From assembly GCA_002394305.1 (NCBI GenBank), contig DGTM01000045.1:27873-60682 (forward strand): DNA of 32,810 nucleotides, in the 5' to 3' direction. The position numbers were made by a program, and so were the translations under genes. The first letter of the stretch is position 1, and each line of letters begins with the position of its first letter. The notes beneath the pieces were generated by a model. That model was given only the letters and a program-made list of their open reading frames with translations. It did not search any database and had not been told where the DNA came from. The stretch is from Prevotellaceae bacterium UBA4336 (GTDB lineage Bacteria > Bacteroidota > Bacteroidia > Bacteroidales > Bacteroidaceae). This document shows positions 1 to 7,459 of this stretch, one piece after another.

Positions 1-105
1 CACTAAAATATATTTCCAAGCCTTTGAAATATATTTCCAAGCCTTGGAAAAAGTTTTTTACCGTGGGGAGACGAATTTGTTCCCACGGGGATAAGAAGTT
101 TTGTC
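1..105. repeat. 21-22 bp periodic array A
   Basis: This degenerate tandem array starts at or before the window edge and runs into the stop codon of the GH16 gene. The AAAT/GAAAT/GAAAA core recurs at 5, 26 and 47 (step 21). The GC-rich motif (C)GTGGGGA/(C)ACGGGGA recurs at 62 and 84 (step 22). The AT-rich units carry the palindromic core GAAATATATTTC also found in arrays B and C. The period is not a multiple of three, and no open frame explains it. Confidence 0.75.
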
Positions 106-914
106 TATTCCTTCTGCCAGATGCGGACGTAGTCGACCTCCATTGTGAGCGGCAGGGCCGATTCGTCGGTGCCCTTGTAGCCGCCCCAGTCGCCGCCCCA
201 GGCTACGTTGAGGATGGGGTAGAAGTCTTTGTCGAAGGGCCAGGTGTCGCTGTTGCCCTGCTTGTCGTTCTCGAAGTAGAGCTGCTCCGTACCGTCGACG
301 TAGGTGCGGATGTAGTCCTCTGTCCACTCCAGGGCATAGACGTGGAAGCCGTCCTCTGCGCCTTTGCAGTAGAGGTGGTGCGTCTTTTGCGTCTTGGCGG
401 GATGGTTGTAGGCGGCACAGTGAATGCTGCTGGAGACGTCGTCCGGGTCGGCGCCCACTTCCTCCATGATGTCAATCTCGCCGCAGGCCGGCCATCGTCC
501 GCCCTCGACGGGCATCATCCACCATGCCGGCCAGGTGCCTTTGCCCCGCGGCAGCTTGATGCGGGCCTCGATGTAGCCGTACTTGAAGCCTACGCTGCGG
601 TTCCCGTAGAGACGGCCGCTGTAGACTTTGTCTCCCTCCCGGAAGGTGTAGATTCTCAGGGTGCCTTTCTTGCACTCTGCCACCTTCCTGCCTTCGGGAC
701 TCTCGCCCTTGACGTAGGTCTGCAGTTCGTGGTTGACCCATCCTGCACGGGCCTCCTGGAAGGTCCAGCGGTTGAGGTCGAGCTTCCTGGAGGAGAACTC
801 GTCGTTCCACACCAGCTTGTAGCCTGGCAGGAGGCAGGAGCTTATCTTCTTGCCCTGGACGGCAAGAGAGAGGGCTGTTGCCGCAATGAAAAGGATGTTC
901 CTCAGTGTGTTCAT
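105..914 (-). CDS. GH16 family beta-glucanase (laminarinase-like), secreted
   Basis: This 269-residue protein has a hydrophobic N-terminal signal segment (about residues 1-20) followed by a single glycoside hydrolase family 16 domain, a typical size for one-domain members. The GH16 catalytic signature ExDxxE is intact as EIDIME, with E146 as likely nucleophile, D148 as helper and E151 as acid/base. Aromatic residues around W129-W132 and the segment YVDGTEQLYF fit the jelly-roll cleft. By family it should cut beta-1,3 or mixed-linkage beta-glucans; the exact substrate is not readable from sequence. Cys27 in ISSC is not a convincing lipobox. It begins 21 bp after mrp ends and has no promoter of its own that I can see, so it is probably the last gene of the nrdD-nrdG-mrp transcript. 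That is an unusual neighbour for housekeeping genes. Its stop codon abuts repeat array A. Confidence 0.88.
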   Translation of the reverse strand: MNTLRNILFIAATALSLAVQGKKISSCLLPGYKLVWNDEFSSRKLDLNRWTFQEARAGWVNHELQTYVKGESPEGRKVAECKKGTLRIYTFREGDKVYSGRLYGNRSVGFKYGYIEARIKLPRGKGTWPAWWMMPVEGGRWPACGEIDIMEEVGADPDDVSSSIHCAAYNHPAKTQKTHHLYCKGAEDGFHVYALEWTEDYIRTYVDGTEQLYFENDKQGNSDTWPFDKDFYPILNVAWGGDWGGYKGTDESALPLTMEVDYVRIWQKE

Positions 915-935
915 ATCGCTGTAGGTTTGTTGTCG

Positions 936-2036
936 TCAGTTCTTCATGCCGACGATCTGTGTGGGCGGCAGCTCTGCCCGCCGTCTGTCGGTCTCTGTCA
1001 CCACCCGGGCTGCGAGCTGCATGAAGGCTTGACCTGTGATGCTGGCTGGGTCGGTGGCGGCGGGGATGCCGTCGTCGCTGCTCTGGCAGATGTCCTGCAC
1101 GATGGGGATCTGTGCCAGCAGCGGGACCTTCATCTCCCCGGCCAGCGCCTTGACGCCCTCGCGCCCGAAGAGGTAGTAGCGTTCCTCGGGGTGCTGTGCC
1201 GGCGTGAACCATGCCATGTTCTCCACCAGCCCGAGGATGGGCACGTCTATCTTCTCGTTGCGGTACATGTCGATGCCTTTGCGGGCGTCGGCCAGCGCTA
1301 CCTGCTGGGGCGTGCTGACGATGACTGCACCCGTGATGGGAATGGTCTGGACGAGCGTAAGGTGAATGTCGGAAGTGCCGGGAGGCGTGTCGAGGATGAA
1401 ATAGTCCAGGTCGCCCCAGTTGGCGTCGCCTATGAGTTGCTTCAGAGCGTTGCTTGCCATGCCTCCGCGCCACATGATGCCCTGCTCGGGGCTGACGAAG
1501 AAGCCGATGCTGAGCACCTTGACGCCATACTTCTCCACCGGCATGATGAGGTCGCGCCCGTTCACGTTTTCGCTGTAGGGGCGGGCATCTTCCAGCTGGA
1601 ACATCTTGGGTGCCGAGGGGCCGAAGATGTCGCAGTCGAGCAAGCCGACGCGCATGCCCATGCGGGCCAGGGCAACGGCCAGGTTGACGGCCACGGTGCT
1701 CTTGCCCACACCGCCTTTTCCGCTGGAGACGGCGATGATGTTCCTGACGCCGGGCAGCAGGTCGGGCAGGTCGGGACGGGGTGCCTGCAGGGCGCGTGTC
1801 TTGATTTCCACCTCGGCATCCTTCGAGGCATAGGCGTGGATGGCGGCTTCGGCTGCTTTCACCACGCTGCGCATGAAGGGGTCGGTGGGCTTGTCGAAGA
1901 TGAGCGTGAAGGACACGCTGAGTCCGGCGATGCGCAGGTCGTCGTCCACCATCTTCATCTCCACGATGTTCTTGCCCGTGCCGGGGTAGCGTACCGTGGA
2001 CAGGGCATCGAGTATAAGTTTGGGGTAAAGTTCCAT
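936..2036 (-). CDS. mrp: Mrp/NBP35-family P-loop ATPase (ApbC-like Fe-S carrier)
   Basis: The protein has 366 residues. An N-terminal MIP18/DUF59 domain (about 1-85) is followed by an Mrp ATPase domain with the deviant Walker A GKGGVGKS (106-113) and the segments DCDIFGPS and DTPPGTSD. The family carries or inserts iron-sulfur clusters in the cytoplasm. The usual cluster-ligating CxxC after the ENM motif is absent: after LVENMAWF the chain reads TPAQHPEE. From memory this substitution is common in Bacteroidales members. The ATG at 2036 is chosen because translation further upstream would run through the 9-bp tandem repeat and into nrdG. It follows nrdG by 56 bp and precedes GH16 by 21 bp. Confidence 0.93.
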   Translation of the reverse strand: MELYPKLILDALSTVRYPGTGKNIVEMKMVDDDLRIAGLSVSFTLIFDKPTDPFMRSVVKAAEAAIHAYASKDAEVEIKTRALQAPRPDLPDLLPGVRNIIAVSSGKGGVGKSTVAVNLAVALARMGMRVGLLDCDIFGPSAPKMFQLEDARPYSENVNGRDLIMPVEKYGVKVLSIGFFVSPEQGIMWRGGMASNALKQLIGDANWGDLDYFILDTPPGTSDIHLTLVQTIPITGAVIVSTPQQVALADARKGIDMYRNEKIDVPILGLVENMAWFTPAQHPEERYYLFGREGVKALAGEMKVPLLAQIPIVQDICQSSDDGIPAATDPASITGQAFMQLAARVVTETDRRRAELPPTQIVGMKN

Positions 2037-2043
2037 TTTAAGA

Positions 2044-2100
2044 GGTCTTATAAGTCTTATGGGTCCTATAGGTCTTATAGGTCTTATGGGTCCTATAGGC
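2044..2100. repeat. 9-bp tandem repeat, six units
   Basis: Units of exactly 9 bp are GGTCTTATA, AGTCTTATG, GGTCCTATA, GGTCTTATA, GGTCTTATG and GGTCCTATA, followed by a partial GGCC. The array fills the nrdG-mrp gap and supplies the nrdG stop codon (2093-2095). The first three units and the next three are near-identical, so a 27-bp higher-order unit is duplicated. Similar TATAAGAC/TATAGGAC repeats are, from memory, common between genes in Bacteroidales. Confidence 0.9.
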
Positions 2101-2590
2101 CTTCCCTCTGCCAGGGCACGACGTGTCCTTCCCTGCGGGAGCGCGGTACGTCGACGAGCCGCTGGTTGCTGCTGCCGCGGAAGAGCAGGTCCTCGTCGCG
2201 CAGGTCTTGCACGAAGCGGCCGTCCACGAGGACATCCACGTGCTTCAGCAGTTGCTGGGCAGCCGTGTTGTGCAGCAGTTCTTCGTAGCGGAAGCCCGTG
2301 TAGCACCAGATGGTCTTGTCCGACGTGGCCTTGATGCGTGCGGCAAGTTCGGCAAACCCTTCGGCCTGGAAGAGCGGGTCGCCGCCGGTGAAGGTGACGT
2401 CGGCAAAGGGGTCGGCAAGGATTTCCTGCAGCAGGTCGTCCGTGCTGCGGTCGGTGCCGGAGCCGAATGCCCACGTCTGCTGGTTGTGGCAGCCGGGGCA
2501 TCGGTGGCGGCATCCCGCACAGTAGATGCTCGTGCGAAAGCCCGGGCCATCTACTGTGGTGTCGTGCAGGACCTTGATGACGTTAATCAT
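2093..2590 (-). CDS. nrdG: Anaerobic ribonucleoside-triphosphate reductase activating protein
   Basis: This 165-residue radical SAM enzyme uses a [4Fe-4S] cluster and S-adenosylmethionine to generate the glycyl radical on NrdD. The CX3CX2C motif is C27-RHR-C31-PG-C34, and the SAM-binding glycine motif is TFTGGDPL near residue 90. The N-terminal DGPGFR segment is typical of activases. The start overlaps the nrdD stop by 8 bp, implying translational coupling. The length matches the family, and the C-terminal residues are encoded next to the 9-bp repeat. Confidence 0.96.
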   Translation of the reverse strand: MINVIKVLHDTTVDGPGFRTSIYCAGCRHRCPGCHNQQTWAFGSGTDRSTDDLLQEILADPFADVTFTGGDPLFQAEGFAELAARIKATSDKTIWCYTGFRYEELLHNTAAQQLLKHVDVLVDGRFVQDLRDEDLLFRGSSNQRLVDVPRSRREGHVVPWQREGL

Positions 2591-4790
2591 GCACTATGCG
2601 GTCGTTGAGCTCGGAGAGCTTTGCCTTGTTCCAGCGGTCGGTGGTACCGACGAGGTAGCCCGTGATGCGTTGCAGGCGGTCGACGTTCGTGCTGCCGCAT
2701 TTGGGGCAGACATCCATGTTCTTCTCTGCGTTCTCGTAGCCACAGTCCATGCAGCGGTTGCGCGTGTGGTTCACGCTGCCGTAGCCGATGTCGTACTTGT
2801 CCATCATGTCCACGATGCGCATTACGGCCTCGGGGTTGTGGGTGGCGTCGCCGTCGATCTCCACGTAGAAGATATGGCCGCCGCGCGTCAGGTTGTGATA
2901 GGGCGCTTCCACCTGTGCCTTGTGCAATGCCGAGCAGTGGTAATAGACGGGCACGTGGTTGGAGTTGGTGTAGTAGTCGCGGTCGGTGATGCCGGGCAGG
3001 ATGCCGAACTTCTCGCGGTCGCGCTTGGTGAAGCGTCCGGCCAGGCCCTCGGCCGGTGTAGCCAGTACGCTGTAGTTGTGCTGGTAGCGTTCGCTGAACT
3101 CGTTGGCGCGGTCGCGCATGTAGGTGACAATCTTCAGGCCGAGCTCCTGCGACTCCTCGCTCTCGCCGTGGTGCTTGCCGGTGAGTGCCACGAGGCATTC
3201 AGCCAGTCCGATGAAGCCGATGCCGAGCGTGCCCTGGTTGATGACGGAGGCGATGGTGTCGTTCGGCCCGAGGTTCTCGCTGCCCAGCCAGAGGCCCTTC
3301 ATCAGGAGTGGGAACTGCTTGGCGTAGGCTGTCTTCTGGAACTCCATGCGGTCGTGCAGCTGCTGGGCTGTCACTTCGAGCAGATTGTCGAGCTTTGCGA
3401 AGAAGGCGTCGATGCGTTCCTGCTTGTCCTCGATGCCCATGCACTCGATGGCGAGGCGTACGATGTTCATCGTGGAGAAGCTCAGGTTGCCGCGTCCGAT
3501 GCTGGTCTTGGGCCCGAAGCGGTTCTCGAAGACACGCGTGCGGCAACCCATCGTGGCAACCTCCCATTTGTAGCGTTCGGGGTCGTCGGCCTTCCAGTTC
3601 TCGTTGAAGTTGTAGGGCGTGTCGAGGTTGACGAAGTTGGGGAAGAAGCGGCGTGCCGTCACTTGGCATGCGTACTTGTAGAGGTCGTAGTTGCGGTCCT
3701 CGGGCAGATAGCTGACGCCGCGCTTCTTCTTCCATATCTGTATGGGGAAGATGGCTGTCTCGCCGTTGCCGACGCCTTCGTAGGTGCTGCGCAGTATCTC
3801 GCGGATGATGCAGCGGCCCTCGGCGCTGGTGTCGGTGCCGTAGTTGATGCTGGAGAAGACGACCTGGTTTCCGCCGCGGCTGTGGATGGTGTTCATGTTG
3901 TGGATGAAGGCCTCCATTGCCTGGTGCACGCGGCCGACGGTCTTGTTGATGGCGTGCTGCTTGATGCGTTCGCGGCCCTGCAGCCCGTTGAGGGGGATGT
4001 TCAGGTAGTCGTCGATGGGCGCATTGTAGAGCTCGCTGTAGTCTTCGGCATAGAGGTCCTCCAGGACTTTCACTTCTTCTATATAAGATGAACGCACGTA
4101 GGGGGCCAGGTAGAAGTCGAAGGCAGGGATGGCCTGGCCGCCGTGCATCTCGTTCTGCACCGTCTCCATGCTGATGCAGCCCAGGATGCTGGCTGTCTCG
4201 ATGCGCTTTGCGGGGCGGCTCTCGCCGTGGCCGGCCTGGAAGCCGTACTTGAGGATGCGGTCCAGGGGGTGCTGTACGCAGGTGAGCGACTTGGTGGGGT
4301 AGTAGTCCTTGTCGTGGATGTGCAGGTAGTTGCCGCGCACGGCTTCCTTGGCGCTCTCGCTGAGCAGGAAGTCATCGACGAAGGGCTTCGTGGTCTCGCT
4401 GGCGAACTTCATCATCATGCCTGCGGGGGTGTCGGCATTCATGTTGGCGTTCTCGCGCGTGACATCATTGTTCTTTATGTTGATAATCTCAAGGAAGATG
4501 TCGCGCGTCTTGGCTTTGCGTGCCACGCTGCGCTGGTTCCTGTACTTGATGTAGGCCTTTGCCACATCCTTTCGGGCACTCTTCATGAGCTCGTTCTCCA
4601 CCATGTCCTGGATTTCCTCCACGGTCATCTGGCTCTTGCCTTTCACGGAGATGCGGTCTGCGATTTGCTGAATCAGGACGTTGTCCTCGCCCTCCTCTGT
4701 CGTCAGCATTGCTTTGCGGATGGCAGCGCAAATCTTCTGTTCGTTGAAGCCCACGGTGCGTCCGTCTCTCTTTTTTACGGTCTGTATCAT
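2583..4790 (-). CDS. nrdD: Anaerobic (class III) ribonucleoside-triphosphate reductase
   Basis: This 735-residue cytoplasmic enzyme reduces NTPs to dNTPs under anoxia using a glycyl radical. It has an N-terminal ATP-cone regulatory domain (about 1-95, starting IQTVKKRDGRTVGF), a central ten-stranded barrel, and a C-terminal zinc site with C680, C683, C695 and C698. The glycyl-radical motif RITGY follows, with Gly711 the expected radical site. It leads the operon with nrdG. A Bacteroidota promoter lies at 4835-4865, giving a leader of about 40 nt. No NrdR-type box or cobalamin riboswitch was seen in the upstream gap. Confidence 0.97.
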   Translation of the reverse strand: MIQTVKKRDGRTVGFNEQKICAAIRKAMLTTEEGEDNVLIQQIADRISVKGKSQMTVEEIQDMVENELMKSARKDVAKAYIKYRNQRSVARKAKTRDIFLEIINIKNNDVTRENANMNADTPAGMMMKFASETTKPFVDDFLLSESAKEAVRGNYLHIHDKDYYPTKSLTCVQHPLDRILKYGFQAGHGESRPAKRIETASILGCISMETVQNEMHGGQAIPAFDFYLAPYVRSSYIEEVKVLEDLYAEDYSELYNAPIDDYLNIPLNGLQGRERIKQHAINKTVGRVHQAMEAFIHNMNTIHSRGGNQVVFSSINYGTDTSAEGRCIIREILRSTYEGVGNGETAIFPIQIWKKKRGVSYLPEDRNYDLYKYACQVTARRFFPNFVNLDTPYNFNENWKADDPERYKWEVATMGCRTRVFENRFGPKTSIGRGNLSFSTMNIVRLAIECMGIEDKQERIDAFFAKLDNLLEVTAQQLHDRMEFQKTAYAKQFPLLMKGLWLGSENLGPNDTIASVINQGTLGIGFIGLAECLVALTGKHHGESEESQELGLKIVTYMRDRANEFSERYQHNYSVLATPAEGLAGRFTKRDREKFGILPGITDRDYYTNSNHVPVYYHCSALHKAQVEAPYHNLTRGGHIFYVEIDGDATHNPEAVMRIVDMMDKYDIGYGSVNHTRNRCMDCGYENAEKNMDVCPKCGSTNVDRLQRITGYLVGTTDRWNKAKLSELNDRIVHD

Positions 4791-4834
4791 GTCTCTTTGT
4801 AAGGTTTAGGTTTTGTTGTATCCGAAAAACAGTG

Positions 4835-4865
4835 CAAAGATAGTGAAAAGGTTAATTACGTGCAA
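4835..4865 (-). promoter_or_regulatory. sigma-ABfr-type promoter of the nrdD operon
   Basis: Reading the minus strand, -7 TATCTTTG (4835-4842) is preceded by TTG (4863-4865) with a 20-bp spacer. This places the start site about 40 nt before the nrdD ATG. Confidence 0.75.
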
Positions 4866-5181
4866 GTAAATTGAGCAAAAAGTTTGCCTTTTCGGATAAT
4901 TTTTTTTTGCTCTTCGCAGGAAAGTTTTCCGTTTTGTTTTGTAAGACGCTGTGTGTCAAGTGCAAATGTTCCGAAGTTAAATGAAAAGTTTCCCAAAAGT
5001 GATAATTTGCGTTGAACTGTAGTTGATAAAACGAGACGACGCGCCGACGGGTGCCGTCCCTCACCCCGAAAGGGCCTGCACGGAGCGGACGAAGGGGGCG
5101 CACGGCCCTACATTAATATATATAAAGTGTGGTGGTAAGTGTGTTTTTCGCTCGGAAAGGCAAAAGAAAAGCACGATTCCC
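4866..5181. other. Intergenic region between divergent nrdD and the coiled-coil gene
   Basis: No convincing gene. The left part is AT-rich and has AAAGTTT-like motifs at 4879, 4921 and 4985, with a related AAATGTTCC at 4964. The spacings (42, 43, 21) hint at a decayed 21-bp period, but too weakly to call an array. Positions 5031-5110 form a GC-rich island with an inverted repeat, AGGGCC-TGC (5071-5079) against GCA-c-GGCCCT (5100-5109). It has no T-tract, so it is not an obvious terminator. Confidence 0.5.
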
Positions 5182-5212
5182 TTTGCATTTCGCGCGCTTA
5201 TTCGTAACTTTG
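5182..5212 (+). promoter_or_regulatory. Promoter of coiled-coil gene/trmB operon
   Basis: -33 TTTG (5182-5185), 19-bp spacer, -7 TAACTTTG (5205-5212). The ATG follows 40 bp later. A five-codon ORF (5224-5241) lies in the leader and is probably incidental. Confidence 0.8.
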
Positions 5213-5252
5213 CCCCGCGAAATATGAAAGACAAACCTTAACAGAAATACGA

Positions 5253-6128
5253 ATGGACAAGAAAATGAAGACTACGCTCGGCGTTGTGGCTGCGGTGGTG
5301 GCACTCGTCATTGGCTTCCTGCTCTATACGATGCGCGAGCAGATGCTCGAGAGCCAGCAGATGCTCGAGCTGGCAGAGATGGACAAACGTGAGATGGAGA
5401 ACGAGTACGAGCAGTTCGCCATGCAGTACAACGAGATGATGACGCAGATAAACAACGACTCGCTGGCAGCGCAGCTGGAACAGGAGCAGAAGCGCACCGA
5501 GGAACTGCTCGAGGAGCTGAGGCGCGTGAAGAGCAGCGACGCTGCCGAAATCATGCGACTCAAGAAGGAACTTGCCACGCTCCGCGAAGTGCTGCGCAGC
5601 TACGTCATGCAGATTGATTCGCTCAACCGCATGAACGAGGCCCTGACGCAGGAGAACTCCAACCTCAAGACGCAGAACCAGCAGGCGCAGCAGCACATAT
5701 CGAACCTCTCGAGCGAGAACGAGTCGCTCTCCGACAAGGTGGCCATCGCCAGCCAGCTCGACGCGACGGGCATCGTCGTGGAGGCACGCAACAAGAAGGG
5801 CAAGGAGGCCAAGCGGATCAAGGACGTCAGGAAGTTTGCCATCAGCTTCAACATCTCGCGCAACGTGACCACAGCCACGGGCATCCGCACAATCTATGTC
5901 CGCATCTCCACGCCCACGGGCGACGTCCTCAGCAAGGGCGGCACCTTCGCCTACGAGAACCGGCAGCTGGAGTACAGCATCCGCAAGGACATCGAGTACA
6001 CGGGCGAAGAACAGAGCGTACAGGTCTTCTGGGACGTGGCAGAGGCACTGAGCGCCGGCAACTACAGGGTCGACATCTTTGCCGACGGCCATAACATCGG
6101 CACGACAAGCTTCACCTTCAACAAGTAA
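5253..6128 (+). CDS. Membrane-anchored coiled-coil protein of unknown function
   Basis: The protein has 291 residues. A short basic N-terminus and one transmembrane helix (about 8-27, VVAAVVALVIGFLLY) are followed by a long heptad-rich coiled coil (about 28-165, rich in E, Q, L and M). A compact, probably beta-rich C-terminal domain (about 175-291) contains FNISRN, RTIYVRISTP and FWDVAEALSAGNYRVDIFADG. The architecture suggests an inner-membrane protein with its coiled coil and beta domain in the periplasm; I infer this only from the sequence. I recognise it as a type of conserved hypothetical seen in Bacteroidales but cannot assign a function. Its TAA overlaps the trmB ATG (TAATG), so the two are cotranslated. 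Confidence 0.85.
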   Translation: MDKKMKTTLGVVAAVVALVIGFLLYTMREQMLESQQMLELAEMDKREMENEYEQFAMQYNEMMTQINNDSLAAQLEQEQKRTEELLEELRRVKSSDAAEIMRLKKELATLREVLRSYVMQIDSLNRMNEALTQENSNLKTQNQQAQQHISNLSSENESLSDKVAIASQLDATGIVVEARNKKGKEAKRIKDVRKFAISFNISRNVTTATGIRTIYVRISTPTGDVLSKGGTFAYENRQLEYSIRKDIEYTGEEQSVQVFWDVAEALSAGNYRVDIFADGHNIGTTSFTFNK

Positions 6129-6895
6129 TGGGAAAGGGAAAGCTGGCAAAGTTTGCCGAGATGGCGGCGAATCCGCTTGTCGTGGAGTGCCCGATGGCGG
6201 CCGTCATGCAGGACGAGTTCCCGCTGCGCGGACGCTGGCACGAGGACTTCTTCCGCAATGCGAACCCCATCGTGCTCGAACTGGGGTGCGGACGCGGGGA
6301 GTATACCGTCGGACTCGGGCGGCAGATGCCCGACGCAAACTTCATCGGCGTCGACATCAAAGGCGCCCGCATGTGGACGGGAGCCAAGGAGGCCCTCCAG
6401 AGCGGCATGAGGAACGTCGGCTTCCTGCGCACCAACATCGAGTTCATCCAGCGCTTCTTCGCCCCGGGCGAGGTCAGCGAGATATGGCTCACCTTCTCCG
6501 ACCCTCAGATGAAGAAAGTCACCAAGCGCCTCACCAGCACTTACTTCCTGGAGCGCTACCGGCAGTTCCTCGTCGACGGCGGACGCATCCACCTCAAGAC
6601 GGACTCCAACTTCCTCTTCACCTACACCGAGGAAATGCTGCGTGCCAACGGCATCGAGCCGGAATACCTGACACGCAATCTCTACGGCCCCTCAGCCGCC
6701 ACAGCCTCCCTCACCGCTTCCTCCATCCAGACCTACTACGAGAGCATGTGGCGGGCCCGCGGCATCGACATAAAGTACCTTTGCTTCCGCCTCCCGCAGG
6801 GCCGCACCCTTGTCGAGCCGGACATTGAGATACCCCTCGATGAATACCGCTCCTACAGTCGCGAGAAGCGCAGCAGTCAGGAAAAACACGTCTGA
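6128..6895 (+). CDS. trmB: tRNA (guanine-N7)-methyltransferase
   Basis: This 255-residue SAM-dependent enzyme methylates G46 in the tRNA variable loop. The SAM-binding motif LELGCGRGEYT lies at about residues 50-60, and the acidic residue ending beta-2 is in FIGVDIKG. LTFSDPQMKK corresponds to the family's DPWPK-like substrate motif, here with Q-M in place of W-P. The start codon overlaps the preceding stop by one base. In other Bacteroidales trmB is often next to mrp; here mrp is about 4 kb away on the other strand. A tRNA gene follows directly but has its own promoter. Confidence 0.94.
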   Translation: MGKGKLAKFAEMAANPLVVECPMAAVMQDEFPLRGRWHEDFFRNANPIVLELGCGRGEYTVGLGRQMPDANFIGVDIKGARMWTGAKEALQSGMRNVGFLRTNIEFIQRFFAPGEVSEIWLTFSDPQMKKVTKRLTSTYFLERYRQFLVDGGRIHLKTDSNFLFTYTEEMLRANGIEPEYLTRNLYGPSAATASLTASSIQTYYESMWRARGIDIKYLCFRLPQGRTLVEPDIEIPLDEYRSYSREKRSSQEKHV

Positions 6896-6959
6896 AGGAA
6901 GGGGAAAAAGAGAAAACAGGCAGGTATGGCAATGCATAAAAGAAAAAAACGCGGAAAAG

Positions 6960-6991
6960 TTTGCATATTTCGCAAGAAAGTGCTACCTTTG
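6960..6991 (+). promoter_or_regulatory. Promoter of tRNA-Asp
   Basis: TTTG (6960-6963), 20-bp spacer, TACCTTTG (6984-6991). The -7 element ends 17 bp before the tRNA 5' end. Confidence 0.8.
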
Positions 6992-7008
6992 CATTCGCTA
7001 AACAAGGA

Positions 7009-7082
7009 GGTGCGGTAGTTCAGCTGGTTAGAATACTAGCCTGTCACGCTAGGGGTCGCGGGTTCGAGTCCCGTCCGCACCG
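7009..7082 (+). tRNA. tRNA-Asp (anticodon GUC)
   Basis: The 74-nt cloverleaf was read by hand. The acceptor GGTGCGG (7009-7015) pairs with CCGCACC (7075-7081), with G73 as discriminator. The D stem is GTTC/GAAT, the anticodon stem CTAGC/GCTAG encloses the loop CTGTCAC with anticodon GTC, and the T arm has loop TTCGAGT. G73 with a GUC anticodon fits the tRNA-Asp identity set. CCA is not encoded. The 3' half from 7065 is duplicated downstream. Confidence 0.96.
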
Positions 7083-7408
7083 CAAAGGGTCTTCCCATCA
7101 GAGGGAAGACCCTTTGCTTTCTGTGCGGTCGGCTCTCCTCCGCGCCCCGGGGTCGGGGTTTTCCGTCGCTTCGCTCCGAAAGCGGCAAAGCCGGACCGAG
7201 TCCCGTCCGCACCGCAAAGGGTCTTCCCATCGAGGGAAGACCCTTTGCTTTCTGTGCGGCCTGCTCTCTCCCGCGCCCCGGGGTCGGGGTTTTCCGTCGC
7301 TTCGCTCCGAAAGCGGCAAAGCCGGACCGAGTCCCGTCCGCACCGCAAAGGGTCTTCCCATCACAGGGAAGGCCCTTTGCTTTCTGTGCGGCCGGCTCTC
7401 CCCCGCGC
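7065..7408 (+). repeat. 131-132 bp tandem repeat carrying the tRNA-Asp 3' end and terminator
   Basis: Copies begin at 7065 (inside the tRNA), 7197 and 7328; the third ends near 7408. Each begins CGAGTCCCGTCCGCACCGC, which is the T-loop/acceptor 3' end of tRNA-Asp. Next come a perfect or near-perfect hairpin, a GTGCGG segment that mimics the 5' acceptor strand, and a GC-rich spacer. Copies 1 and 2 differ in the hairpin loop. Copy 3 has one stem change (T-A to T-G) that still pairs. Confidence 0.92.
7082..7121 (+). terminator. Terminator-like hairpin after tRNA-Asp (first of three copies)
   Basis: GCAAAGGGTCTTCCC (7082-7096) pairs with GGGAAGACCCTTTGC (7103-7117), 15 bp with a 6-nt loop, followed by TTTC. 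Equivalent hairpins recur at about 7214 and 7345 in the tandem copies. Confidence 0.8.
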
Positions 7409-7459
7409 TGACAACAATTCGTCCTGTTCGTGCTTGAGATGAGCTGTTTTTCCATGACG

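Noticed and set aside
24..2288. Long plus-strand open frame opposite GH16, mrp and nrdG
   Set aside because: It is low-complexity V/A/D-rich translation opposite clear families. High GC and codon bias create such antisense frames; the same applies to 2526-4091, 14028-15569, 24861-26399, 26633-28105 and 31001-32641.
2037..2513. N-terminal extension of Mrp
   Set aside because: It overlaps nrdG out of frame and translates the 9-bp repeat.
4852..5241. Small open frames in the nrdD upstream gap (4852-5103 minus, 5023-5241 plus)
   Set aside because: They overlap promoters and the GC-rich island, show no domain pattern, and start with poor context.
7009..7408. Integrase or mobile element next to the tRNA
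   Set aside because: No integrase, transposase or phage gene lies in the window; only duplicated tRNA tails remain.
7065..7408. 131-132 bp repeat as six 22-bp units
   Set aside because: The length is about 6 x 22, but the internal 22-mers show no similarity to each other, so I treat this as chance.
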